DNA of 64,000 nucleotides from Xiphydria camelus (taxonomy: Eukaryota; Arthropoda; Insecta; Hymenoptera; Xiphydriidae): NCBI GenBank assembly GCA_963678675.1, contig OY783200.1, positions 7,142,501-7,206,500 of the forward strand. The letters are read 5' to 3'. Positions 1 to 11,786 of the stretch are shown here, in pieces (position 1 is the stretch's first letter; every line of letters starts with the position of its first letter). The translations under genes were made by a program, and so were the position numbers. The notes under the pieces were generated by a model. It did not search any database, was not told the DNA's origin, and saw only the letters and a list, made by a program, of their open reading frames with translations.

Positions 1-830
1 CGATCGCGCTCGTCAAGTGAACTTTAGATAGTTGAGTTTGGAAATCTTGACCAGTGCGTCTCGCGTATACGAGAAACCGAAACCCCGTCACTGCAACGTG
101 TAAAAAGTTCGTGCCTACCGAGTGCCACGAGAAGCCACGCCGAGCTCCAACGGGAGAGCCCTACGCCCTCGAGAGAGAGCTCCCCCCGGAGGACGAGACC
201 GGAGGAAGACGAGACCCCGGATCCGCAGCCCGGAAACCGAGGGACCAGGAAGCGCCTGGCCACGAACGACCGCTGCAGACCCGGTACGCTCCCCTCTTTT
301 TCTTGCGTGACCTCCGACTCGCCTCCGCGCCGTAGCTCGCCGTCCGAGAGCGCCCGTTTTGGTTAGCGCCTCCGCGCGAGCGCTTCGTTTCGTCCGTCGG
401 CGAATCGAGCGGTGTCCGCGGGATTGTGCGGCACCGTTTCGACGTTTCGATAGATTAACGCACGCGAGCGTCGTTCGGGGACCAGTAGAGTTCCCCGTCA
501 AATAAACGCTGTTCTTTTCTTTAAACGCAGTCGATTTTTTCTTTTTCGCGAACCCGTCCGCGAATCCGTCCTCCCGTGTCCCAGCCATCGTCAACCGAAC
601 CGCCCTTCTACCATACGCTAGAGGTAGCCGAGCCCGACGGAGATCGAACCGCTTCCGATCTCCCGGTTCTCGTCCGTTTTCAGGGACCGCGTTCGTCTCC
701 CTGAGTGGCGGGATCGTGACCCGCCTGGCGCCCATCGTTTTTTTTTGTTTCGCGCGCGGCATCGTAGCCGCTTAATAGTGGCGTAGCGGAGGGCACCGAG
801 GGCCCTCACCGAAACGCTACGTCATATACT
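1..830. other. GC-rich region without a recognisable gene
   Basis: The stretch is GC- and CpG-rich, in contrast to the AT-rich DNA that follows. Open frames exist on both strands, but their composition is arginine/proline-rich and I recognise no domain. An AATAAA lies near 501. It could be a promoter-proximal host region or the remnant of an LTR; the sequence does not decide. Confidence 0.3.
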
Positions 831-856
831 TTTATGAAAACTACTATTGTCGTCTG

Positions 857-1034
857 AAGGCCATCACACACAAAATTCCGTAAGGCCGTAAGCAGTAAGC
901 GTAAGCGAATAGACCAATCAGGATCAAGTATTCCGTTGTGATGGGTTACGGACAACGGAATACTTGATCCTGATTGGTCTATTCGCTTACGCTTACGTCT
1001 TACGGCCTTACGGAATTTTGTGTGTGATGGCCTT
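857..1034. repeat. Near-perfect palindrome, hairpin MITE-like element
   Basis: Two arms of about 83 bp, beginning AAGGCCATCACACACAAAAT and ending in its complement, are inverted around a short loop near 940-950 (GATGGGTTACGG). The left arm carries a few extra bases (GTAAGCAGTAAGCG against GTAAGACGTAAGCG). It has no coding capacity. It fits a foldback or hairpin MITE; no target duplication was resolved. Confidence 0.85.
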
Positions 1035-1207
1035 GACGCCGGCTTTAAGGTTTCTCGAGCGTTATACTAAAAATAGTGAGAAATGCTTGAAAATGATTGC
1101 ATTCGGTAGATTAAAGTAAAAAAAAATGCAGTTAAATTTTCAAGTCTTTTAAGAAGCTCGTTGCAAAGATTTTTCAATAATAAAATAGCATATGTTCTTA
1201 TGGGTTA

Positions 1208-2422
1208 AGCCCCCTGTACACGTTGGGCCAATGCGTTGGGCCAATGCGTTGGGCCAATGAGTTGGGACAGCGTTTACACGTTGGCGTTGCTCATTCTGCA
1301 TTGGCCATTTGACGTGGATGGACGTGGACACTATCGCAGTCGCGGCCATTTATTTGAACAGCACTTTCTATTGGGAATTCAAATTAAGAGTCGCAGCGCC
1401 AGGTGGCTATTACTGGAATCAGTTTCTGCCACATTGGGCGCTTTCCATTCATGACACAAGTCCTATGGTCGACACACTTCTATTAGAACCACCGACTGAT
1501 TGGCAGGCTCCAGCAGAAAGAGCTAATGGTTTAATTTTGTGTCCACTTGTGTCTAACCACTGCCACTCTGTCATTAGTAGTAACAAATTAGAAAAGAACA
1601 ACAGTAAACGAGAGGCACAAAATTAATAAAAATAAATGGTAAACAATCGATAAAAAGGTGTGTTTTACAGTCCCCAATTGTGTGGTTAGGAAATAATGTG
1701 GCAGAAACTAGTTCACCATTATAGCCACCAGAGTGAGTACCGCTTCTCTTGAATTCCCAATTTTGTATAGGTTTTCTCGTCTGACAATTATTTTATGTGT
1801 TTCGAAAAGTCTCTGAAACAATATGTTAAAACGTCAGAGGTAAAAAAAATTTTTTTAAGAAAAAAATGACAAGTCATATAATATATTAAAACGTCAGACG
1901 GGAGGTAACATAAAAAAATGTTCGAAACAAAAGTTACAAATTTGAGGGCGTCTGATACCCCTTTATTAGTAACCTAGCCGACGATTTACATAGGTACATC
2001 ATTTGTGACCTTCAAACAAGTAACATACAAATTTTCAGCCCGAGGTACGAATATTTTTTGAGCAAAATTTTTTTCTTTTTTGAGTCATCTGGCGTGTCTT
2101 TTGCAGGGGTTCTGAGCAAAATCCTTGTAAATGACACTTCCTAATGGTCCATCCAATCACCTCAAAAAATTCTAGTCGAAGGTATTATTGTAATACCTCC
2201 GTGACCGCCATCTTTTAGTATATAACGGCACCTACGAGAGGCCAACGTGTGAACGCTGTTGGCGGACTGCGCCAAGATCCTTTGATATGTGGACGAAAAA
2301 CCGACAACACTCGGCTGGCCGGCCAACGCTGGCCGCCAACGACAAATTTACGCCAAGTGGCCCTGTACACGTTGGCCCAACGCATTGGCCCAACGCATTG
2401 GCCCAACGTGTACAGGGGCCTT
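1208..2422. mobile_element. Non-autonomous DNA transposon with reiterated TIRs
   Basis: The left end reads CCCCCTGTACACGTTGGGCC followed by several copies of a CCAATGCGTTGGG unit. The right end has the complementary units and finishes CAACGTGTACAGGGG. Both ends touch TTA/TAA, which suits a PIF/Harbinger-type insertion, but the superfamily is inference. A second inverted repeat lies inside (about 1372-1437 against 1697-1766, sharing AGTTTCTGCCACATT). No transposase is present; the 105-codon frame at 1309-1626 has no recognisable domain. Confidence 0.7.
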
Positions 2423-2797
2423 TATAACCAACAAACCGCGATATTTCTGAGAAAAATAGTGAAAAAATTCTGAAATTTTTTGAACAGCAAGTTTAATGAA
2501 CTAAAATCATCTACACCAATTTTCACGTTCATTAAGAAGCCCGTTATTTTTTTTATTAATTGTTCTTTATAAATTTAACCTTTGATAAGTCAATGTGGCA
2601 ACGTTGCATGACGTACAGATGCATGACCAGATGTTTTGGGCTCCATTTTTGAACTCACAGATACACACATACTACTGTACGTCAAACATTGTTGCCACAT
2701 CGCACGAAGAACATACTTTAGAGTGTTACTGTACTTCAGTGGACTAACTTTAAGCAGGGAAAAAGCCCCTGTACCGGTCGAGAAACCTTAAACTGAC

Positions 2798-2840
2798 AAG
2801 GGGAGCGCACAATCTCGTAATTTCAGATCGCGCTCCCCTT
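2798..2840. repeat. Short stem-loop with 11-bp arms
   Basis: AAGGGGAGCGC at the left pairs with GCGCTCCCCTT at the right across a 21-bp loop. It lies in otherwise featureless AT-rich DNA between 2423 and 3980, so it is not clearly a transcription terminator and may be part of a decayed TIR element. Confidence 0.5.
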
Positions 2841-2932
2841 GTACGTGATATTAGTGCATGTGCTAAGGGTAGTATTATATTACAGCTCTAGCGCGCACTA
2901 GCCACAAGATAAAAAGTTATAACGGTTCAAAG

Positions 2933-3360
2933 TTAGCCGCGTACCTTATAGCCTAAGATCCCACTGCCAAAAAATATAGGTATCTATTTTTTCAATGAAA
3001 CTTAATTCAAATGAAAGATTAATGCCAATGTAATGTATTACTTCCGGGTTACCTATAAAAAATTAGCCGCAACTGTGTGTAATTAAATATATTGTAAGTC
3101 ATTTATTTGTATGAAATTGCACTATATGTTTCTTAAGTGAATGAAACGTCATTTGAAAGAAAATGACGTGAAGAATGTAAAAAAATAGGGTTGCCAGCTC
3201 TCAGTTAGCCGCAACCTCTAGGCAACCTGGTATAAACAGGTACATTATTGTTGATTATTTACGGTCATGTGTTTTTTTAGAAAAAATTATACCAAATTGA
3301 AGTAAAATTTTTACTGAACACAATAATCTAGGGTTGCCTGTAAAAAAGTGGCCGCAAGCA
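2933..3360. repeat. Diverged ~140-bp tandem repeat array
   Basis: The motif TTAGCCGC recurs at 2933, 3063 and 3205, and as TGGCCGC near 3349, at spacings of about 130, 142 and 143 bp. Three of the four are preceded by GGGTTRCC. The rest of each unit has diverged and is AT-rich. No gene was recognised from 2842 to 3980. Confidence 0.45.
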
Positions 3361-3981
3361 GTGGTTGCCATGATTTGAATTAATACCCTCGCACTCTAGA
3401 TAAATGTGAGCGAGACGGAAGGAATGCGCGCGCTGCTTCGTGCTGTAAACAAGGATATACGACCAGTTCACGACCCAGTCAGCACCTCCCTTTCGGTGGT
3501 CGCATGGCGAGCGCTAAGCCGCCGTACTAAACGGAGCACACTGTTGCCACATTGTCGTTCAGTAATGCACGTGATTGCACTGAACGGGAGACGAATGTAA
3601 GTTCGTCGTGGCTAACACTGTATCTCAAGCGTTTGTCGGAGAGCTACTCGCACTGGGCGGCTCGGCGCCGCTTTTCCGTTTGCTCGGACAATTATCATTC
3701 TTTTTTAGTTGTGCAAGTGTATTTTTTGAAAAATTCTAGCCACGGGCCGTTTCAGAAATGTTTAAAGGAAGCATTTTTATTTTTTTCAAATCGATCTAAT
3801 AGTAAAAAAGATACAAAATTACTTAAAATCTAAAAACGGCGGCGCCGCGCTCATATAGCGAGTAACGAAGGGTTCAAATATTTTTTTCGCTGTGTACATA
3901 ACATATATATTCTTCTTTTAATGTAATTTCCTTAAGTTAGTGATTAATTGTTTAATTTCATTTATTATCGAATTATTTGTA

Positions 3982-6890
3982 GGAACACTCAACTGTGTCT
4001 ACTGCTGATGCGCAGCCAAGTACATCAAGTACTGGAAATGAGAAAAATATTGATATCGATGATGAAATCAATTCATCCAGTTATCCGGTCCATCCGGTAA
4101 TTAATTGTACTATTACATAATTAATTAAACTTAATTCATTACATAATTAGTAGTATAATTAATAGTAAGATTAGAATATAATTAATAGTATTTACTTTTA
4201 ACAATGATACTTGCTACAGCAATACTATATTTTTAATTTTCAATATTTTCTTGAAAAATCTTTTTACGGGGAAGATTCACTTGTTATTTGAAAATGTTAT
4301 AACAAATTTTTCCATTCTCTATATATAAATGAATAACAAAGAACAATTTTATTACAGGAGTTACCATTAACATCTACTCCTATAAAATTAAAGGAGTTAC
4401 CTGCTGCGACATCAACAGCTTCTCAGGACCATAAACCGACTGATCAATCGACGTTGGAATTGGAACAAATAATTTCAGAGGTTCAATCTGTGCCCACGCC
4501 GAATAAAAAATTGCCATGTTTTTTTTGTGGAGTTGTGGAGAAAAAAATTGGTAAGCGCGACGAGTGTATGTTTCATTTCCGAAGTCAGAACAAACAATTG
4601 AGGAGATTAAAAGAATTGCGACGCTAAATGATGATATACGCATTCTGGAGATACTGGAAAGTAAACGAAATGTAGCATACCATGGGGTTTGTCTCACTTC
4701 ATATGAAATAAAAATAAGGAGACAATCAGCGGAGCAGCCTGAGCCGGGTTTTTGGCATGAATATAGAGATTGGCATAAAAAGGCATTCGACTCTTTATCT
4801 GTCTTAATTACTGAAGAAATAATTGAAAAAAGAGGAGTAATGCATCTTACAGATCTTTTTCTCAGATATAAAGCTCTTCTATTAGAGTTTATGACAGAAA
4901 ATATGTCTATCGAAGATGTATCAAGCTATCAGATAGACACTTTAGAACTAAAAATTATGAATGCTTTTGGCAACTCCATTACTGTGAAAAGACCGGCGAA
5001 TCTTCATCACGTCCTCATAAAAGACGGCATTTTGAAGGAGTTTTACACGACATTCAGCCATATTACAAACAACCAGTATAAGGGATGTCATTGCTTTCCG
5101 CCAGTTCCTTTGAAGAAGCTATTCATGAATGCAAATATACTATAGACATTGCTCTGTGGACAAGGATTTAATTTGAATCATTTCATTGTCACGTTTGGAT
5201 TCGACTCCAATGTGGTTAGCCTACAATTGCAAATTCTCTTCTGTGATCATAGTAAAATCCAAACCATATATAGAATATTTGCCTCCAATAAATGCATCTC
5301 CAACATCAGATGCCGTTGTTCATAAAACTCTAGAATTAACAAGCGAGATTGCTAAAAATTGTAAACAGGATAATATTATCGTCACATATGATCTGGCCAT
5401 AGCCAAAATAGCTATGCTAATTGAAGAAGCTTTGAGACCCAAATTCGATAATATTTTTGTGAATATGGGTGCATTTCATATACAAATTGCGTTCTTTAGA
5501 GCTCTTGGAAAATACGTTGATTCTAGAGGATTAATTGATATTTTGATTAAAGCAGATGTACTTGCCGTAGGCTCGGTGAACAATTTTATTGATAGCAAGC
5601 ACTTCAACCGTTGCAGGCGGCTTCATCCTTTGATTTCTGCTGCTTTGCAAATACTTCATTTTGAGCAATATCTATCACGTCTATCACAACTTGAGCTACC
5701 AAATGATTCTGATACATCGAATGAAAATGTATTACAACATGTGAAACAAGATGATGCTGAAACGTTTGATGAAAATGCATTGCAAATTGAATTTGGTTCT
5801 GGTACGTTTGATGAGGATTTGTTGGCGTTTATGAATACTTTACAAGAAATTTCACCTGATGTTAACGAAACAATTATCTTGCCTGATTCCCTGAAAAAAA
5901 TTATTAATGGCTATAAACAATTCTGCACAGTGACTTTACAAGGCGGCCACGGAAAAACTGCTCAGTATTATTTTCAATACACACAATTTGTCAATTTATT
6001 CTTACGATTTTCGCGAGGTATTCGTTGTAGTGATTATGAACTTTACTTGGATTCTCTTTTTCACATATGTGATTTGTTCTTTGCACTTAATCGGCCTAAT
6101 TATGCCAGATATTTGATTCTATATTTAAGTAATTTGATTAAATTGAAAATTGACTAATTTTTGATAAGTATCTAGTACCATCCATAAAAGATTGCGAACG
6201 TCAAAATCGAGAGGAGCTTAATATTCCATACACGATCCACGGCCTCTTCAACCCAGACCTACCAATTTTTCTGAAAGTCTGAAGAATTTTCAATTCAAAG
6301 AAGCTCTTATCAACTTCTTCGCTAATTTCTGGGAAAACGATTGATTTGCTCCAATATTACTCAATAAAATAGTTTTTATAACCGTTGGAGAACAGTGCTT
6401 CTCATATCGTGCAGATGAAAACCGTGTTATAAAAACCGAAGAAACTAATTTAAATTGTCAACACGAAGAAGCTGACACACGAATAATGTTTTATATAAAT
6501 AAAGCTCCTCCAAAGACAAAGGTTTTAGTCAAAGCTAATGATATTGATGTTCTGATCATTTTGTTAGGCAATATACATAAAGTTCCTGACATGGAAATTT
6601 GGCTGGCTAGTACAAAGTCAAAAAAAGCTAAAAAAGATGAAAATTGGATAAATTGTAAACAATTAGCGTCAGAGTTAGGTCCTAGTTTATGTCTTGCTTT
6701 ACCATCATTTCATGCGTTTACTGGCTGCGACTATACAGCCGCGTTTTATAATAAAGGAAAAGTCAAGCCTTTCAAAATATTTGCAAATAATGAGACATTT
6801 CAAAAAATTTTCGCGTCATTTACTGAAGTGACTGACATTTTCAATGATAGGTGATGTTAGGTGATGTTAGTGATGAAGTAAATAAAAAAT
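3982..6890 (+). pseudogene. Decayed transposon-like gene with CFFCG zinc motif and FEN/XPG-like block
   Basis: Recognisable exons at about 3982-4098 and 4357-4550 are separated by a GT-AG intron. The second ends with the Cys motif PCFFCG. After a frameshift the frames 4564-5145, 5186-6157 and 6430-6854 follow, each interrupted by stops. Landmarks are YHGVCLTSYE, GKHFNR-like SKHFNRCRRLHP, NYARYL, HEEADTR, then KANDIDVLIILL and FHAFTGCDY. I know this order from a widespread, poorly named transposon-associated family in animals. The EAD, DxD and GCDY blocks resemble the XPG-I region of FEN1-type nucleases, which is inference. It is non-functional as read. A C-terminal fragment of the same family lies at 34500-35326. 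Confidence 0.6.
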
Positions 6891-7636
6891 GTAAATTTCA
6901 ATAAATCAATAACATTTATTTATTGTCTACAAAGTTAATAAAAATAGTTATTCTTAAACACACATAATATATGGTTAGAAAAAATCCCAACGAGGACACG
7001 TCATCAATGTGTCAATCGTTTATGTCATAGAGTTTGCGTTTTAAAATATTGTTTCGAACAGAAGTATTTCTTTAGTATAGGTACAGCCAGGATTTGCGTG
7101 CAGTTCCATGGCGCGCGTGTGGCCGACCGACATCGCGCGCACTACTTTAATCGCTTGCCAGACAACTTTTTCACCATCAGAATTATGCCAGACAATTTTT
7201 TTTAAATTATTCATGGTCTAAATAACCATGTAAAACAAGGTTTACCTTTGCTCGACTCAGATATTTTAGATTCTATTCTGCAGTGTTCGTTGGTCAAACA
7301 GAAAGCTTTTGCACCATCGGAATGATGCCAGACAAGTTTTTTATGACTATTTATGGTCTACATAACCAAATTAAAAAAGGTTTGGCTTTGCTCGATTCAG
7401 ACATTTTTGATTCTATTCTGCAGTTTTTGAAGCCCTCTAGCGAAGCGTTGTACCGCTGAAAGCTAGCCAGAAAAGTGAAATTTGCATCTCCGGGGTACAA
7501 ATTACGAAATAAACGGGTTTTAAACTTTGCGGAAATTGTCATAAAAAATCTGTCGCTGGCTCCCGTACTATAAGCACCCTTTGTCCTCCGTTACCATCCA
7601 GGGTCGATCTATCATAAATGAAGTCATCCAAATGCA
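6891..7636. repeat. Intergenic DNA with a ~137-bp tandem duplication (7187-7430)
   Basis: Two diverged copies start at GCCAGACAA (about 7187 and 7327) and share CATGGTCTA or TATGGTCTA and GATTCTATTCTGCAG. No coding region was recognised. Around 7550 the sequence CTGTCGCTGG repeats part of the terminal sequence of the neighbouring palindromic element. Confidence 0.55.
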
Positions 7637-7857
7637 TGTACACCCGTGCTCACGGAATCTGTCGCTGGTGACTTTTTTTAAACCTTATTTTTAAACGTAC
7701 TAACCAGTGAACAATTAATTCTCATGCCCTCATTAGCTACGGTGACGTCTACTCTCGTTAATGAAAGCACGAGGATTGATTAATCATTGGTTAGTACGTT
7801 TAAAAATAACATTTAAAAAAAGTCACCAGCGACAGATTCCGTGAGCCCGGGTGTACG
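7637..7857. mobile_element. Palindromic MITE
   Basis: About 70-bp inverted arms run from GTACACCCGTGCTCACGGAA and back to its complement. They share CTGTCGCTGGTGAC and an AAACGTACTAACCA block nearest the loop. The central 80 bp has an inner imperfect hairpin (CTCGTTAATGAAAGCACGAG). There is no open frame. Confidence 0.8.
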
Positions 7858-8457
7858 CCTGTCCCTGGATCGCACCACGGGACGTCGACACATCTGCGTG
7901 TCTCCCCGGAATCTTTCGCACGCTTTTTACTTTCACACTTTCTTCGAATTTTCTTCTTTCATTGTGAAACGGAAAAAACCCGCTCTTGTGCCTAAGCGTA
8001 CCCTCGCCTTGCTACCCGTTTTCCAGTTAGTCACTAGGTGTTCCGTCGCACGATTGACGGGGTCTGGAATATTGCGTTCGTACGGTTAATGGAGCACACC
8101 GATCGGAAATCTTTCGCCCATATGCCGCTAATCCTGCCTTCGAGGAAAGTGTTTATTTCGGTATATGCGACGATGATAAATAGCCCGAGTTCGCGCTTTC
8201 CTAGAAGGTAGATGCGGGGCGGAGCTTCGGTTGGAACTTCAGTTGATATGAGTCCAGGGGAATTGCTACTAGCCACACTGCAATTTTCATTAACGAATAA
8301 TTTATCATTAGACCAGTCATATCGTACATCCAACCTTGCAATAATTAGGGTAAACCTGATTTTTTAATATGTTGTTAGGATCCACCTGGGTAGTATAAAT
8401 CCAGATTTGCAACCCTGAAAAAGTTGTGCCACCTGAGATATATCGTAAAGAGAGAGA

Positions 8458-8898
8458 GTGGGGTTACTTCGCTCCATGAGGGGATACTTTGCGCCACGCG
8501 TGGAAAAAGTTTAAATTAATTGTACCTTCAAGATGTAGTTATCTTCCATCAAATTGAGATCAGTGTATTGAAGGTGGCCTACATGGCGTTAATATATGCC
8601 ACCAGATTGTAGTTTCCACACCAATAGCAGCACGTAACCTCAAATTAAATCTTAACAGTAGAATGTGATCAAATTTTCGCTCGTAAAAATCTCTGCGTTC
8701 AGAAGTTATTATTAAACATAAACAGGTAAATATGTGCATACTGTATTTCTAATATTCTCCTTTTTAATTGCTAGTAAAATTTGTGTTAATTTCGTATCAG
8801 AAAAAAACAAATTTGAGTAATTGTGAAACGACTCATATTTCTGACAATTGCAGGGTTACTTTACTCCATGAGTTTTTGGCGAAGCAAAGTGACCCCAC
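8458..8898. mobile_element. 441-bp TIR element (MITE-like)
   Basis: The left end GTGGGGTTACTTCGCTCC is matched by the inverted right end GAAGCAAAGTGACCCCAC, with a further copy of the motif inside at 8851. It has no ORF. The flanks 7858-8457 and 8899-9180 hold no gene that I can support. Confidence 0.5.
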
Positions 8899-9480
8899 GA
8901 CTTAAATTATTCCAACGGCTATACTAAACACGATTTAGTTGTTAAAGCAATGCCTAGAACCTACCAAAGAAAACTGGGTCCAGAAAATACGTGGATTATA
9001 AAAAAGAAACATTGCAAGCCTGTTTAAATAAAGTCAGTCGTGGAGACATACAATAAAATTATAAAAAAACATCTCCTTTTTTTTCTGTTATGGATATATT
9101 CGGTGGGGACAAGTTTATCGATGGGAGAAGTTACATTGCGCCATTCATAATTTACAAAGAGTTACAGCTTATTATACTCATCGCGTGTGCCGGCTCGGTT
9201 TTGCTCCAAACAGAACAGATTCCAACTTGCACGTGGCAACGCTATTGCACACGTCTGTGATTCTTGGAATCGTTCACATTACCAGGATTCCAGGAACACC
9301 ATCGCGGTAAACAGTTCTTGGTAGGCATTGCGTCATCTCGCACAATGTGAAACCCTGATTGGTTGTTGCCATGTGAGGAATTTACCCCAACTACCGAGTA
9401 GCGATGGACTACAAAAACCTCACGTCTTAGGGGTACCACCCTCAGTCACGTTCAAGAAGAAGAAGAAGAAGCTGAGAAAG

Positions 9481-9639
9481 ATGGACTTCGCTAAACTGAA
9501 CGAACTGGGCAGATTGGCTGGATATCTGGAGACGAAGAAGTTTTCCGAGCTGGAAATCGGACGGGAATACCTCATCACTAAAGTGAGGAAGGTCAATACG
9601 AAATATGGACCTAAAATCGTTGCCGATGTAACCTGATAC
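9481..9639 (+). pseudogene. OB-like small Polinton protein, truncated (P1)
   Basis: The reading starts at ATG with MDFAKLNELGRLAGYLETKK and contains the family core SELEIGREYLITKVRKV and TKYGPKIV. It then runs into unrelated sequence and a stop after 52 codons, where intact copies continue to about 101 residues. The short beta-rich core with the G-x-x-Y-x-I and TKYG blocks recalls OB-fold ssDNA-binding proteins; this is inference only. A weak TATA-like GACTACAAAAACC lies upstream in the TIR. Confidence 0.65.
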
Positions 9640-9714
9640 TCCATTATTCAGATAAGAAATAATTTCTCTCGCTCATCGGCGTACTTCAGAAGCGAACTTA
9701 CAAATCGTCGCTAC

Positions 9715-10060
9715 CTCACCGCGTCGAAAGAAAAAATAATTTCCCCCTCTCAACGATTGCTTACTATAGAAGCGAATCTACGAATCGTCGCTTGCGATTG
9801 TTTAATGTAAGCAAGTAGATAAGACTCAAGCCGGCGAGAAGAAATTTCCAGCGTCAGCGCGTTGACGGTACGTGCATTCCGCTCTCAAGCCGGTGAGGAG
9901 AAATGTCCAGCGTCAGCGCGTTAACGGTACGTGCATTTGCTCGTTCGTACATCTAACTGTATGTCATTCTACTTCAGAAGCGAACCTACGAATCGTCGCG
10001 CGAGATTATTTTGTCTATAAAACTCGATGAGGTTTGCAGCGATGCACACAACCTGATACT
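9715..10060 (+). promoter_or_regulatory. Conserved Polinton control region with TATA box (P1)
   Basis: This is one of seven copies in the window of a non-coding module. It contains AACGATTGCT, GAAGCGAACCTACGAATCGT, and two tandem units built around CCAGCGTCAGCGCGTT and GACGGTACGTGCATT, then TATAA at 10016 with CTCGATGAGGTTTGC. It sits between the OB-like gene and the Glu-rich gene and is probably the promoter of the latter; an origin role is possible. Confidence 0.55.
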
Positions 10061-10158
10061 CTGTTATTCTAATGTGAAAAGGGCTACTAGATCCAGCTCA
10101 TCTCGAGATGCAACTCATTATTCTCTTATAGCCGTGCCTGAGTATAAATCTATTAATC

Positions 10159-10383
10159 ATGCCGAATGCGGGGTCTGACAGTGAGAGCAGTGTGGACGAA
10201 TTTGAAGGTGTAACCTACCCTGGTTTCAAACTTCGCGGGCAGTTCATAATCTGCACGAAGATTTGGAAGGTGTTTCATTTTAAAAAACAACTGGCATTGA
10301 GGCGCCAAGTGATAACTTCATTGAAGATATACCTATGGTATTCACGCAGATCATAAGATAGATGGAGCAATCTTTGTTATGCG
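10159..10383 (+). pseudogene. Glu-rich Polinton protein, exon 1 remnant (P1)
   Basis: It begins MPNAGSDSESSVDEFEG and shares the exon-1 core of the family, with ICTKIWKVF corresponding to ICPKLWKTL in other copies. A frameshift near 10340 precedes the DHKIDGAIFVMRG block, and the Glu-rich second exon has been lost. The coding sequence stops at the junction with the PLA2-like gene near 10383. Confidence 0.6.
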
Positions 10384-10875
10384 TGGAGGTTGGCCGAGAG
10401 GCTCGCGCGAGGCGACCCGGGGATCAATCCCCTCGACATGGCTTGCAAGGAGTACGACATCGCCTACTCGAGAAACCGGGAGAATCTCGAAGCGAGGAGT
10501 TGGGCGGACAAGGTGCTCGCGGCGAAGGCCTTGCGACGCGTATTCGCCAAAGACGCGAGTATTGCCGAGAAAGCGGCAGCTCCTGCTGTATCGAACACCA
10601 TGAATGTCAAGGGAAAATTCGGAATGAGTCTCAAGGAGAAGAAGAAGAGGAAACTTTGAATTGACTCGAAGAAGAAGAAGCCTTCAACCACGCTGAGGAA
10701 GATCGTCGACGCGGCGAAGAAGTCCATGCTCCCCAGTAAGAATGCGTTCGCAGTCATCAGATCGGCCCTTCGAGGTGCACGCGAGGCTGTCAAGAGAGCC
10801 GGTGGAAGATCCAAAGTGCGATCTCCGCGCATTCTACCCATGCCTCCGAAAATTGGCGGTTTCCTGCCATTCCTC
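10384..10875 (+). pseudogene. PLA2/pX-like minor capsid protein fragment, left inverted copy
   Basis: The frame opens inside the phospholipase-like domain (RLARGDPG, then DMACKEYDIAYS) and continues through basic MNVKGKFGMSLKEKKKRKL to an internal TGA. Beyond the stop, in the same frame, follow SKKKKPSTTLRK, a basic helix, and PPKIGGFLPFL. The D-x-A-x-x-x-x-D-x-A-Y pattern is the parvovirus VP1/PLA2 active-site region; the usual His-Asp is Tyr-Asp here. The tail resembles the adenovirus pX/Mu-type membrane peptide seen in Polintons. It is cut at the P2 TIR. The same gene, inverted and about 97% identical by eye, flanks the other side at 38056. Confidence 0.65.
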
Positions 10876-11786
10876 AGTAGGTCAGCTAGGCGGGTTTGAG
10901 CACATCTATCCGGACTGGTTGCCTACTTTCAGGGGCAAAATGGCGGGAAATTTGAATTCGCGCACCACGTAACCCAATGGAGCTCTGCCATTGGTCGAGC
11001 CCCCACTCCCCGACCCCCGCCAGGTGTCGCCACCGTCGGTAGCAGCCATTTTGAATTTTACCTCAACAGAGCTCCGCCATTGGTCGAACCCCCACCCACG
11101 GAGCTCCGCCATTGGTCGAACCCCCATATCCCGACCTCGCTCGCAGCGCCATCTCGACCTGGCTCGTAACGCCATCTGGCGGTCCTTCACATCGCTCGCA
11201 GCGCCATCTCGACCACTCTCGTAACGCCATCTGGCGGACCCCCACCTCGCTCGCCATATCGATGACCTCCCCCACCCCTCGATTGCACGTGGCAGCGCTA
11301 CTGCGCACGTCCGATTCCCGGAATTGTTGTGTCTCCGGCTATCAAATTTCGCTGACTCTCGCGTGTGCAGGCTCGGTCTTGCTCCAAGCAGCTGTAAACT
11401 TGCACGTGCATCAAATTCCAACGCTACTGCGCACGTCCGATCCCCGGAATTGTTGTGTCTCCGGCTATCAAATTTCGCTGACTCTCGCGTGTTCCATCCA
11501 GACAGAACAGATTCCAGCTTGCACGTGGCAACGCTACTGCGCACGTCCGATTCCTGGAATCCCTGACATCACCAGGATTCCAGGAACACCATCGCGGTAA
11601 ACAGTTCTTGGTAGACATTGCGTCATCTCGCGCAACGTGAAACCCTGATTGGCTGTTGCCATGCGCGGAATTTACCCCCACTACCGAGTAGCGATGGACT
11701 ACAAAAACCTCGCGTCTGAGGGGTACAGCCATCAGTCACATCTTGAAATCAGTCACATCTTGAAGAAGAAGAAGAAGCTAAGAAAG
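10876..11786 (+). repeat. P2 terminal inverted repeat with subrepeats and E2F-like sites
   Basis: The outer part contains GGCGGGAAATTTGAAT, several GGAGCTCYGCCATTGGTCGA units and CGCTCGYAGCGCCATCT units. The inner part has a minisatellite-like unit (AACGCTACTGCGCACGTCCG, then TCAAATTTCGCTGACTC) in two to three copies. GGCGGGAAA is the classical E2F core and ATTGG is a CCAAT box. A homologous TIR, inverted, closes P5 at 37404-38055. Confidence 0.75.

Larger units (their letters stand above)
9180..10383 (+). mobile_element. Polinton copy P1, left-end fragment
   Basis: It starts abruptly inside a Polinton TIR (shared CTCGGTYTTGCTCCAA), continues through the TIR-proximal OB-like gene, the repeat-rich control region and exon 1 of the Glu-rich gene, and is then fused at about 10383 to the interior of the PLA2-like capsid gene. 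The outer TIR end is missing. It is a deletion or inversion remnant. Confidence 0.75.

Noticed and set aside
115..762. 215-codon minus-strand ORF in the GC-rich start
   Set aside because: Composition is Arg/Thr-rich with no motif; CpG-rich DNA gives long frames by chance.
1309..1626. 105-codon ORF inside the 1.2-kb TIR element as a transposase fragment
   Set aside because: No catalytic or HTH motif is visible and part of the frame lies in an inverted repeat.
10906..11600. Several 80-210 codon ORFs in the TIRs (also 15664-16373, 19974-20588, 37646-38097, 42288-43061)
   Set aside because: They follow the repeat units of the TIRs on both strands and differ between copies.
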